NCBI GenBank assembly: GCA_010279815.1
Contig: QEOQ01000426.1
Span: 230,831-294,830, forward strand
Length of the DNA: 64,000 nt
Source: Brachionus plicatilis
Taxonomy: Eukaryota; Rotifera; Eurotatoria; Ploima; Brachionidae
Direction: 5' to 3'
Of the stretch, positions 47,255-59,600 are shown one piece after another. Numbering within the stretch: position 1 is the first letter of the stretch; each line of letters begins with the position of its first letter. The translations under genes and the position numbers were made by a program. Under the pieces are notes generated by a model. It saw only the letters and a list, made by a program, of their open reading frames with translations. It made no database searches and had not been told where the DNA came from.

Positions 47255-48275
47255 TCGATTATTGCTCGGCCAAATCTTTGCCAAAGAAAATGCACTGCCT
47301 CTTTAAATGCTACACAAGTTTTCTTCATGCTTTGATAAAAGTATTAGATTAAAAAAATTTAGTAAAATTATGAGATTCATCAAATTTACTATTAAACGAA
47401 AATTTTTCTAATTAACCCCAACATTTTTATATTTTTTATTTTACATAATTATTAAAAGTAATTAACCATTTTTTAATAAACGTTGCATTGGCATCTTGAA
47501 GTTGATGATCAATTCAAAATATCATTTAAATTCAAAAAGTTTGTCTTTAGATATTAAACTTAATCTTTGATTTAATTTAAATAATTTTAATGTAACATGA
47601 TTAAGATACAATGTAGATTCAGAAAATAAGAAAAAATTGAAAAAACATTTTCTCAATCCAATAATAAAATCGATTTTCAATTTAGTTAACTGATTTATTG
47701 TAAAGTTTTATTTTCATTTTATTACTTATTTGGAATTTTTTATTTGAATTTCTTTTTTAAAATTTAATTGTGAATGCTAACACAAATACTTTTGAAATAA
47801 AAAATCGCAATTAAACTATACAAAAAATCAGTTAATACATTTAAATATTAAAATCGATTATCAATGGACTGAGAAAATGTTTTTTCAATTTTTTCTTATT
47901 TTCTGAATCTACATTGTATGTAGATCATGTTACATTAAAATTATTTAAATTAGATCAAGGATTTAGTTTAATATTTAAAGACAAACTTTTTGAATTGAAA
48001 TGATATTTTGAATTGATCATCAACTTCAAGATGCCAATGCAACGTTTATTAAAAAATGGTTAATTACTTTTAATAATTATGTAAAATAAAAAATATAAAA
48101 ATGTTGGGGTTAATTAGAAAAATTTTCGTTTAATAGTAAATTTGATGAATCTCATAATTTTACTAAATTTTTTTAATCTAATACTTTTATCAAAGCATGA
48201 AGAAAACTTCTATAGCATTTAAAGAGGCAGTACATTTTCTTTGGTAAAGATTTGACCGAGCAATAATCGAATAAT
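47255..48275. repeat. About 1 kb palindrome centred on a family A MITE
   Basis: The 220 bp to the left of the MITE (47270-47489) recurs inverted to its right (48036-48260) with only a few mismatches, so the symmetry runs through the MITE into its flanks. The direct flanks GTTGCATT and AATGCAAC are reverse complements of each other, not a direct duplication. Confidence 0.85.
47490..48035. mobile_element. Palindromic MITE, family A (complete)
   Basis: Ends GGCATCTTGAAGTTGATGAT and its inverse. It is the full-length reference for the partial copies at 1-517 and 29738-30250. No coding region. Confidence 0.85.
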
Positions 48276-48475
48276 TCTTGGTTTAACAAAAAAAGCTAAT
48301 TTGATTTATCTTTGTCTATTTATTTTTTATTACAAAGAAAAAGTATTTTTTTTAAATTTTAAAACCTTTATTTTGTCTTAGTTTACTTAGAAAAAAGAAA
48401 TTATCAAAATTTACTAATTATCAAAATTTAAGATAGCAAATATATTTATATAAAATAAATTTAAAATTTAAAGCG

Positions 48476-50181
48476 TCAATAAAATTGGATTTCTTTATGA
48501 GATGAAAACTCGATTAAATATTTAATTGACAATTCTTCCATTTTATTTGGTTGAATCTCTATCCTAAATTCCAAATTATTTTCTTTGTTCAATTTGATAC
48601 TTGGATGATTCTTTAAATTTGGCTCTAAAAGTTTCACTTGTATTTTTTCATCACAACTCAATGGTAAATTGTCAATCAATAAAATTTTAGCCATGCTTTG
48701 ACCAGTATTTTTAATCTCAATTATCTGAACATATGTGGTCGAAGATGTTTTGGTGACCAAGCCATGCTGAGTTGTATATTTCTTGACTGGTTTGTAATCA
48801 ATTCTAATAGCAGGATCAACACCTAATGAAAGGTTGAGTTCTTCTTGTGGACTATATGCTTTCAGATTTGTCTTTGCCACAAAATTATTGTCCAAAAAAA
48901 CATTTGCTGGCCCAGCTAACAAAGCATAATCGGATGTGTTTAAGATTTTGGCTTTTATGTATGCGTGAGTATTCTTTCTGGGCACAGTTTCGTATTCGAA
49001 TTCAGGTGAAAGATTTAAAATTGCAATTGACACTTTATGAGTCTTGCCATCTGAAGGGATGTTTGCTTTACGTGGAATATTAAAGGTTATAGTTGATCCT
49101 AAAGAGCTACTGCAGGCTTCTGTTTTCAATTCACTCATTGAACTTAATTCACTTCCACATTCATCCTCATCTAGAAGAAAGCCAGATGCAAGGTGTAACT
49201 TGTCTGATTTTTTTTTCTTAAATGATGAATTGACCGAAGCTTGAAAAGATCGAGCTTTGAACTTGGGTTTTATTCTAACATATTGAGTTGGTAGATCAGG
49301 TACATTGCCACCTATTGAAGGCACAGCTGTTGATAAGCTTACTTTTGTGTCGTTCCAATCCTCACCAGTTGTTTGTTTGATCAGACCAAAATAATTGATG
49401 ATCATCGATTTTTCTTTGCCATCAACTCTTATGTCATATTTGGGCGTCCATGAAGCATTGTAGACCAAATAGGAAATATTCAATTGTATATCACAGTTTT
49501 GTTGAGCTGCTTCGACAAGAATTGTTATTTCACTTTAATAAATTAATAAATTATGAAATTTGATAATTAAATTTTAATTTAGATTTACATATTTTGCTCA
49601 AAATTTCTTTCAGACGAAAGTTGATCATGATTACTTTTGGATACTTTTAATTTTTCTTCCAAATGGGTCAAATTGTTTTGGACACTTAATTTTTCTTGGT
49701 CAAAAATTTCCAATTTGGAAGAATACAAATCAATGAAAGATAAAAAGTTGTCCACATTTTCTTTTCCAGAGCTCAACTCAGGCTTTTGTGTGTTTGTTGC
49801 TTTGGAAAGAGTGTTGGCAAACTCGTTTACCACTTGGGTTTTTTTGTTGATTCTTTCTAACTCAAGTTTTGTCTGTTCAATTTGATTTTCAATTTGTTTT
49901 ATTTCCAATTTTGCTTTTTTGAGCTTTTCATTTGTTTCATTTTGATTGATGAGAACACTTTTACTCTCACAAATAACATCTAGAACACAGGCATTGCCTC
50001 TGCCTTCAACACGGACAGAGTCTTGGTCAATAGAAGATGAAACATTGGTCAGCACTATTTCATGTTCACCTTTTTGAATGTTTGTTTTTAAAACTCGCTT
50101 TACTTCAGCTCGATCCTGGAATATAACTACTTGTTCGCACTGAAGATCTTTTAGCGAAAAATTGCTTTTTGCATCAGACAT
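48476..50181 (-). CDS. DUF4140/DUF4139 protein (paralogue 3, intact)
   Basis: Exon 1 is 50181-49589 and exon 2 is 49532-48476, with a 56 bp intron (ATAT|GTAAAT..TTAAAG|TGAA), giving 549 residues. The DUF4140 part is at about residues 15-100 (VVIFQDRAEVKRVLKT, HEIVLTNVSSSIDQDSVRV), a coiled-coil-like charged region at about 85-190, and DUF4139 from ISYLVYNASWTPKYDIRVD with TGEDWNDTKVSLSTAVPS to the end. The family is widespread and of unknown activity. No targeting signal is seen. It stands inverted to its near-twin at 30751-33852, 15 kb away, and is the only intact member of that pair. The downstream 200 bp separates it from the 1 kb palindrome. Confidence 0.9.
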
Positions 50182-50350
50182 TTTTGAAATTTTGAAATTT
50201 TTCTTTACTAAAATTAATCTTATTTTTTATAGTTTCCTAGAATATTTATTTTTGTGAGTAACATTTTATGTTTATTTGCTACCTTTTTATGCAAAGTTTA
50301 GTAATGACTTTTTTATTGAAAATTTGTTCCAAACAAGGAGATTTTGGCAT
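50182..50350 (-). promoter_or_regulatory. Conserved 5' flank shared with paralogue 2
   Basis: The 170 bp upstream of the start codon is nearly identical to 30585-30750 upstream of the inactive copy (for example GGTAGCAAATAAACATAAAA), then similarity drops. It probably contains the core promoter and 5' UTR carried in the same duplication or conversion tract. No TATA box position can be assigned with confidence. Confidence 0.45.
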
Positions 50351-50698
50351 TTTTTAAAGTGAAATGAATTTTAATAATTAGAATTACAAATTTAATACTA
50401 ACTTTTTTATTGAAAATTTGCCAAATTTTTACTGAAGATGGTAATTTTTTTTCTCAAATTTATTTTCAGAGAAAAGTGAAAATTGAACTGTTTTACTATC
50501 AAAATAAACTAAGCAAGTTGAAGCCAAAATATTTTTAAACTTTGTTTTAACACAACAAAAGTGAAAACACAAAAAAATTAAATTATTTTTTTTAGAAATT
50601 GTTTATCAATTTAAAAAAAGCATTTTTTTCTTTGAATCAAAAAGTATTTAAATCATATCAATTTACATTTTATTCTCACTTTGATAGAAATCTAAGCC

Positions 50699-53600
50699 AT
50701 GGAAAAAATAAATTTAACAGGAACTAATTTAGACAGACATAAAAAAATTATTTATTTGGTAAAATTTTTCTTCATTTTCTTAAAAACCTATAATTCTTTT
50801 TAAAGTATGATGTAAAAAATCTAAAAAAAATTTCCAAGACTTATTCCGGCAAGTTTCTTATTAACCCGCTATTTTGTGCATTGATTTCAAATATCTCCAT
50901 TCTTTTGCTGGTTATCGGCATTGGTTTTTATGCTGGGATTATTAGTAGTTTAAATTATAAAAAACTTTATGGTGATCATTGCAGTGTAGATTCAGATTGT
51001 GAAACTGGCTTGAATCTACGCTGTCAAAATGGAAATTGTAATTGCACAACTACAACATTTTACAATCAATCTTTGATGCTTTGTGCTTCAAAAAAACTCA
51101 ACACCATTCCATGTTCAAACGACCAAGAATGCTGTTGTGAACAAAAATGTGCATTTGACTCGGCTAAAAAAATGAATGTGTGTTCATGCACCACAAATAG
51201 ATGGTGGAATGCAAATAATTCCTCTTGCCGTAAGAAAATTTTTTATTTCTTTTAAAAAATAAATTAAAATTAACCAGTTTTAAAATTTTATTAAAAGAGA
51301 AAAAATCTTTTTTCAATGAAGCTTGTTCATCGAGTGACCAGTGTGTTTTAGAAACAAATTTAGTCTGTTTGAGCAACAAATGTGTTTGTTCAGATGCTAG
51401 TTTAAATTTTTGGAATGGTACATTTTGTGATGCTGTTCAGTCATTCATGGGAAAATGTAGAATTTCACAAGGATGCAATCCAGCTCAAGGACTCATTTGT
51501 AATATTACTGAACAGCATCCTTACAAATGCACTTGTGCTCCCTACAATTACTGGAATTCAACTGTAAGTTCATGCAAGACTCAAAAAACCAATAATGATC
51601 CATGTGGCGCCACAAACGAGTGCAAAAGTCATACAGGCTTATATTGTGATTCAGTTTGTAAATGTCTTAACAACTACTTTTGGTCAACAGATAAATGCAG
51701 TATAATTTTTTTATAAATTTTTATTAAAAAAATGAGACTATTAAATAATAAGTTAAAAAAATGAATTATGGTGAATCTTGTAGTGTATCATTTGGTTGTG
51801 ATAACACAGTTGATCTTTATTGTGTAAATTCATATTGTGCATGTCCAAGCAATAATTTCTGGAATGGTTCTTTTTGTGGTATTACATATTGAATCAATTT
51901 AAAATGACTTTGATTTTTTTATTTTGACATCAACTTTTTTTAGTTTTAAGATCAAGTTAAAAATTTTTAGCTTTAGAATTTTTTCTCAATTTTTTAGCAT
52001 TAATTGTAAATTCTAAATTTTAAAAAAGACTTTGAACATTTTTCTTAACTTTTTGTTTTTTGATTTTACATTTTTTGGTCATTTGAAAAAGTGATTTTTG
52101 CTAATATTCATTTTTTTCCTATTTTCAACTTTTTTTGCTCTTTTAACTATTATTGACATTAATTAAATTCAAATTAATTTATTTGATGAAAAAAATAATT
52201 TTTAAAATCAAAATTAGATGACAAAGAAAACAAAAGTCATTTTAAATTATTTATAAATAATAAAAAAATCTATTTGAATATTTTATTTATGCCATAGTAT
52301 CATCTATATCTAATGGATTTAATTGTGATAATCATTTTGCATGTGACTCAAGTATAGGTCTTAGCTGTGACCCAACAATTAAACTGTGCATGTAAGTCTT
52401 CATTTTTTTTAATTTAATATGATTTTTTAGATATAAATTAAATTTTTTTTTTTATTGTTTTTGGTAAAAGAGGGTTTTAAGATTAAAAAAAGATTCTAAT
52501 AATTAATTTTTTCAAAATAAAGATATTAAAATTAATTAGGAATCGTTTAATCTATTTAATAATTGTCCAAAATGATTTAGTTAGTATTTATTTTATTTTT
52601 GACCATCCATAATTTTGGAATCCATCCATTAAAAATATGAATCAAACAATATTTTTTTTAATGCCTAGCATGGTTTAAGACCTTCATGAATACCTAGGTG
52701 TTTTAAACTAAGCAAGAGGCAAATTTTTTTACTCTTAAAATTTTTTCATTATGGGTTTGACAACGATTATTTAGATCTTCTTTCGAAGTATTTTATTAAT
52801 AGATAACAAATAGTTCATACTGAAAATGATAAATCTAAGCAAATATCTCTAAAATTATGATACTTAAAGGATCAGTTTTAGACCCATTTCTTTTTCTTCT
52901 ATTTGTTTATGGTTTGCTATTTCTGTTAAAGAATTAAGGTATAAAAGTGTTTGCTGATTAATTAAGGATTTAGAAACAGCTCTTAAGAGCTTTAATAAAA
53001 AAATTGAAAGCCTAAATAGTGACGAAAAATTGGTATCAAGTTGTCAACAATTGTTCCATATTTAAGCTTTCTATTTTTAATAAAATTAACTTAATTTTTA
53101 GAGATTTTGTACAAAAATTTTAATTTTTAATTTAAGCATTGAGATAAATGGTTCCCTACAAACCATAATGGATTTTTCACAATTTTTTAGTGCCGAATTC
53201 AAAAAAAAAAATTTTTTACATATTTAACCAAATAACTGGTTAGCAAAAATTTTTTGTGGTGAAAAAAAATTTAATAAATTTGTTATATAATTTATTCAAA
53301 TAGTATTTATAAAATTGTATATTAAAAAAATTAAATATTAAATGAGACTATTTTTAGTCAGTAGATATTTATTTTTTCCAGAAGATATTTTATTTTTTTT
53401 TAAAAGATAAAAAAATACAAAGAAAAAGATAAATGTTTTTTATCATATATAATAATTTTTTTATAATAGATAAAAAAAAAATTGATTAAGAAAAAAAAAT
53501 TAATTTTTTATAATAGATAAAAAAAAAAAATTGATTAAGAAAAAAAAATTAATTAAGAAAAAAATAAAAAAAATTAATTCCGTTTATTACGGTTTTCTTC

Positions 53601-56600
53601 TCTTTGATAATCTAGCACTTTGATTTGAATTTTCATCATTTGTTTGATTTTCTGTAATTAAATTGGCATCATTTTCCTTGTTTTTTTTTGGTCTTCCACG
53701 TCCACGTTTTTCAGGGGCTCTAAAATTATTTGAAGTGGATTCAACAGGAGCTTGTGTAACTATAACTTGATCGTTATTTGATGATGCTATACCATTTGAA
53801 ACAAATATAGAATGATTTTCATTTATTTGTTCGTTTTGGATTGATATTGAACTAAGAACCGGTCTTTGTAGATTTTCGTTATCAATCAAATTTGTAGCCG
53901 AACTTTGATTAATAAATTGATTGTTAATTGGAGCTATTGAAATTCTTTCTAGAGATGGATTAGCTTTCTTTTTACGTCCACGTTTAGCATTACCTTCAAT
54001 TGCCAAATCTAACCCTGGAAATTCATTCAATTTCAGAATAAATGATATGCCTATAACATGTTTACATTTGAGATGTTTTTTCCAGTATTCACAGGAACAA
54101 GTACTTAGTTGCCAATCGTCAATGTCAATTTTAATTGCTTTAACCTCATTTGACCACTTGATAAATTCTTCAAAGTCGTACCATCCATCATTTTGTGACC
54201 AATATTCTTTGCAACGTGTTTTGGTTATATCAAATGTACAGTTAGAAGAAGTACACATGTAAAACAATATATTATCATGCGTAAATTTAACTAATCTTTT
54301 CTTCAATTTTAGCCAACTGTAACCAAATGTCCATTCTTTTGTTTCTATAATTGGTTTTAACTCAAACTTTCTGGTTGTTTGAAATGAAAAATCTCGATCA
54401 TGTGACCATTCGTAAAGCAAATTTCCCATGCATGTCATGAAATCATTCAAGCTTAGTCTATCTCTATTTGTTCCATCATCTTTGATTGTTTTATTTGTTG
54501 ATTCTAAGGAATTGTTTGTACTTGGGTAACCTTCTGCATAACTTTCATACCAACCTATTGTATATTGACCCATCCACTGCTCGTTGAAGTACTCAAAAAA
54601 TTGGTTTAAATTGACATCATTAATTGCTCGCCATTTAGCTTCCAAGAGTTGAATAGCTGTTTTAAAATGTCTGTGTTGAACTCCAACTTGAATTGAACAG
54701 AAATCTGCTTTGACTTTTTTTTTGATTAATTTGTCAACTCCTTTGAGATGTTCTTCTATTTTTCTTTCGACATGTGCCATACGTTTATCGAGTGAAAATA
54801 CTGATTTAAACCCATTTGTAATTGCACCAGCAGCGTCTGCTAATAATATAGAAGGACTAAATTCTATATTATGCAAATCTTGTGATAACCGTTTAACAGT
54901 TTGAAACATGAAAGCAAATTCTGATTCTGTTTCGTATCGCGTCAAAAGGACGCCAAATGGATGAAAGCTGTTTTTTTTATCAGTAGTTCCACATAACAAT
55001 ACAGGAAAATTAAGCTATCTTAAGCTAGCTAGGTTGATAGACAAATATGGAAAATTATTTGTCTATCAACCCATTATCCAAACTTTCTATAAATTCTTTG
55101 TAATTGGTATAAGTTGCATAGTCATCATATACCTTTGCATTTCCACGTTTACTTGAAACAATTTCTTCAACGTCATTATCTGTATCGTCACCATTATTTT
55201 CTTGCGAGTTATTTACCGCGAGAATTGAAGTAGTAGATGATTCAGATATTTCCATATTTTTAATAGTGATGGGAGTTTTCTTGGTTTTTTTGGTTTCCCA
55301 AAATTAGTATGCTAAAATTTTGGTAAACCAAAATTAGGAAACCAACTTTTGGTAAAACCAAATTTGGCAAACCAATGATTAAGCAGACCTGGTTGGTATT
55401 AGTTTCAAAAAAAAAAAGACAAAAATAACTTCAAATAATTTATTTTATTCTTAATTTTATTTATCTTCATTCTAAGAGTACAAAAAAATTAACAAAAAAA
55501 AGAGAAAATTACAAATTCCGATTTTCGTATATAAACATTATTTTTTCAAAATTTGTAATAGAAAGTCTATTTCTTCGGTCCCATAATTGATATCCGGCAT
55601 GTGAGAAAAACCTCTCGCTTGAAACACTAGTAGCCGGTGTAGCTAAAATTGCGCAAGCTAAGCTTGAAAGAATTGGAAACTCATGCTTTTTTTCTTTCCA
55701 ATAAACCAAAATATCTTCATTATGTTCGTCCGCTAAATAATTTTTTATCTCTTTTCTTATATTTAGACTTTCTTCACAATCTTCATTATCAGTGTCCGAA
55801 TCTGAATCAAAGCTAAGCTTTTTTTTTAGACAGTTGATCTTATTGACTTGTTCTTCTTTAGTTTTTGAAATAATTTGATCAAATTTTTTGGATTTGAATA
55901 AATCCATTAAGTAACTCTTAGCCTTTTTTAAACATTCACTTCTGAGTTCAGGAGTTACAAAATCGAACTTTTTATAAAAAGGATTAAGAAACGTTGAGGC
56001 TAAAATTAATGGATTACTTTCCAAATCATAATCTCGTAAATAGTCTGAGTAACAAGATTTAAGATAGACTTTCAAATCTTTGGTTAAATTTGTGTCTTTC
56101 CTATCGAGATTAAGTTTTTTCTCGATGTATTTAAATCCTGGATAAATCATAGCACTTGTAACGTATTCTTCACCAGATAAAGTTTGTGAAACTCTATCGA
56201 ACGGACTTAGTAAACTTATCACCTGAGCTAATAAATCTAGTTCATCCTTATTTAAAAGATTTGTTTTGAGATTCTTATATTCTTGTCGATGGAAAATAGT
56301 TTCAATATAAGAGTGAAGTTTACTTATCCTTTCAATCATTGCCAAAGTAGAATGCCATCTCGTTTTAACATCTTGTACTACGGATAGAACACTTTTCTGA
56401 CCCTTTTGTGATTCTTCAAGAAGATGACTTAATTGGGGTGAATGGCTAAAAGAACATACAATACTCCTACATTTTGATAGAATCTTCCCAAACTTAGAAC
56501 AATTTTTTTCTAACTCACCTTGTTCTATATCCGTTACATCAACTTGAGCACATTCCTCACATTTTTCTATAAATTTTTTTACAATAAGCTGCAAAACGTG

Positions 56601-59600
56601 CCCCATACACCGTATCGGTTCTTGTTGAAAATTCAAGTTTAAGAATGCTCTTCTAACGTTAGCTGCATTATCTGTAGCTATCGAAAAAACTTTATCCTTT
56701 AAATCAAAATTATCTAGAATCTCTAAAATTGCATTCTTTATAGAATCAGCGGTGTGACTAATAACATTTTTAAATCCTAATGCGATAGACTTTAATTTAA
56801 AATTATCTAAATAATGACATGTGAGACTCATGTAATTATAATTCTGACAGGACGTCCAACTATCAGTTGTTAAACTTACAAAATTTGCTGATGATAAATT
56901 ATTATGCACAGCTCTTTTTCTTTCATGGTGAAAGTCATCTAATAGTTTTCCTAATTTTTTTCTACTTGGTATCTCATATTTACTGTTTAGAGAACTAACA
57001 AAATCCTTAAAAGATTCGTTCTCAACTATCGAAAATGGCAAAAAAGAGAGAATAATACAAAGCAAAAGAGCCCTATCAATTTTTTCTTGATCAATGCTTT
57101 CATTTTCTTTTCTCCTTGGTTTTTTGTTATGTTTGATTGAATGGATTGTTTCGAGATGATGCATCAAGTTTGTTTTCGATGTTGTTTTTAGATAATACTT
57201 GTTTAAGTTGTTCTTTTAACATTCTTTACATTGAATCATTTGAATTTGTGTGTTATTCTTAGAGGTTACCAATACCTCTTCGAAATTTTTCTTTAAGATT
57301 TCTGATAAATTTGATTGTAAAGTTTCGATCTCGTCTGAGCTAGAACCGTCATTGATCTCAATTGTTTCCACTTGGTTGGATGGTATTGAAGTGTTAGATG
57401 AAGCCGATGAGACTTGGGTATTTTCTCTAGATGCATCAGCCTGATTTGGACCATTCAATACACTTGACAATGTATTCCGGCGCCTTTTTTGAGACGGGGT
57501 ATCAATTTTAACGTTACTCATTTAGTATTGCTAGTTGTGTGTTATATTAAAATTTTTTTAAGTCTTTAAATTAGTTTAAATAATTTAAAAGTAGAATCAA
57601 CAGTTGAATATTTCACACCTCAACAGTTGTTAAAGCCAGCCTTATTTTTATAAGTACATTCAAAATAAACATTTCTTTTTTTACTTTTGTCGAAAATGAA
57701 TCTTAAAAAAAGACTGGATTGATCAAAATAACAAGCTACTTGAAAATTTAGGGTAAGGATTTTTTCTTAATTTTAGCAATTTTTGGTTTGCCAGGTTTGC
57801 TAATTTTGGTTTGCTTATAATTTGGTTTACCAATTTTGGTTTGCTTATTTTTTGGCAAACCAAATTGGTTTGCCAAAAAATAAGCAAACCAGACCAACCA
57901 GGTCTGGTATTGGCCCATCACTAATTTTTAATTTGTTAATTAATGATAAGTTTTTTGTTTATAGATATCGATTTTTATACTTGTTTTAGAGTACAATTAA
58001 TTAAGAAAACTTATTTTTATTAATGAACGAAACTTTTTAATTAATAAGAAACACTTATTAAGTGCTAATTAAGTATAATTAGTTAATCTAACACATAAAA
58101 AAAATTATCTACTTAACAAAACAATTATCTTCGTAACAAAATAATTATCTACCGAAAAAGGTGAAAATCTACTAACAAAAACATTTATCTTTTCATTAAA
58201 TTATCTTTTTTTTAAAATAAAATTATCTTCTGAAAAAAACAATTATCTACTAACGAAAAACTATGCCAATATTAAATTAATAAAAAAATAAAATTAAAAT
58301 CTATTTTAAGGAAAACCAATTTCCAGCTAATTTTGGACGACCTTTTTTAGTTTTAAAACAAATTCGTCATATAATATTGGCTCTGCATCATTCAATGAAT
58401 TGTCATTGTATTTTCTTTTTCGTTTTATTTTTTGGATTTTCTAGTTTTCGAAAATTCGGAAATTTTAGTTTTATTACGTAAATCATAGGCATTTTATTAT
58501 CTAAAATGTTTAGTGGCAGTTTTTAATAGATTTTAAAAAAATTTCTCCTTAGAAGTTTTTTTATTTGTAGAGAGCAGTTTTTGTCTTAGTCAAGTTATTT
58601 TTGTGCTGAAAATTTTTTCTTTGTGGGGAAAATTTTTTTGACCTGTGGGTGACAGTTTTTTGTTGGTGGGGACTAAATAGATATTATAGTATAGTGTTAA
58701 ACTTTAAATCCCTTTAAATATTATAGTGTTAAACTTTTTTCTAACTATCACAAATTATTTATCCATTTTCTTGAAAAATTAAAATTTTTGTATTAATTTT
58801 ATTTTATTTTATTTTAAATTTAAATCGGTTTTTTTATGAACTGTGACACTGTGGCCTGTTGATTAGCTTTTTTTATTTTTGTATAAACAGAATCAAAATT
58901 AAAATTTGGTAATAGTAAAACATGGCTTGCTTAACATGGATACATTTATTTGCATCAAAATTTATTGTAATAAATCAAACAAAATTTTTTTTCGACAATG
59001 ATTTTTATTTTTGGTAATTTTTATAATTTTGAAAAACAAAAGAAATTTTTTTTGCAATATGAAGTTTATGATCAAATTTGAATGTTCAAAATGATTAAAT
59101 TAAGTCAAAATATGAAATAATTTGTTATTTATTAAAAGAATCAGTATAAAGATATATATTCTTGGATTCAAAATACTAACAAAATGCACTTTGCAGAGTG
59201 CACACAATCAAAATGATGCTATTTCCAAGTGTAAAATTTCTTTGCAGACGGCATTGTGAAATTTCATACAAAACTTCCAATACAAATATAAAAAAAATTT
59301 ATAACTTTTGTTCTAAGTGTCAAAAACTTGTTCTGTTAATGAAACAAAGTGAAACAACTGTTGTTTCACCTTCTGTGGAAACCTGCAAAATCTGTGCAAA
59401 TTAATTCCTTTTTATTTTTAATTCTTTTAAATTGGGTGCAATTTTGCAGGCTTCCGCAGAAGGTAAAACAACAGTTGATTCACTTTGTTTCATTTGCAGA
59501 ACAAGTTTTTGACACTTAGAACAAAAATTATAAAATTTGTAATGGAAGTTTTGTATGAAATTTCACAATGCCTTTGCAGACTTTTGCAGATTTTGCTTTT

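Larger units (their letters stand above)
53344..58267 (-). mobile_element. MULE transposon carrying a nested hAT insertion
   Basis: Terminal inverted repeats of about 95 bp align from GAGACTATTTTTAGTCAGTA on the left and GGCATAGTTTTTCGTTAGTA (inverted right end), with shared CAGAAGATA and AAAGATAAATGTTTT blocks. AATATTAAAT stands on both sides (53334-53343 and 58268-58277). Removing the hAT insert (55264-57923 and one copy of its duplication) leaves about 2.26 kb. The element sits in intron 5 of the EB-module gene in antisense orientation. It is related to the deletion derivative at 25312-26220. Confidence 0.9.

Noticed and set aside
47482..48043. 8 bp target duplication for the family A MITE
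   Set aside because: The flanking octamers GTTGCATT and AATGCAAC are reverse complements, part of a larger palindrome, not a direct duplication.
59198..59404. 68-codon plus-strand frame with cysteines (CSKCQK, CKICAN)
   Set aside because: It coincides with one arm of a foldback repeat; the cysteine pattern arises from repeated TGCAAA words and is not an EB module.
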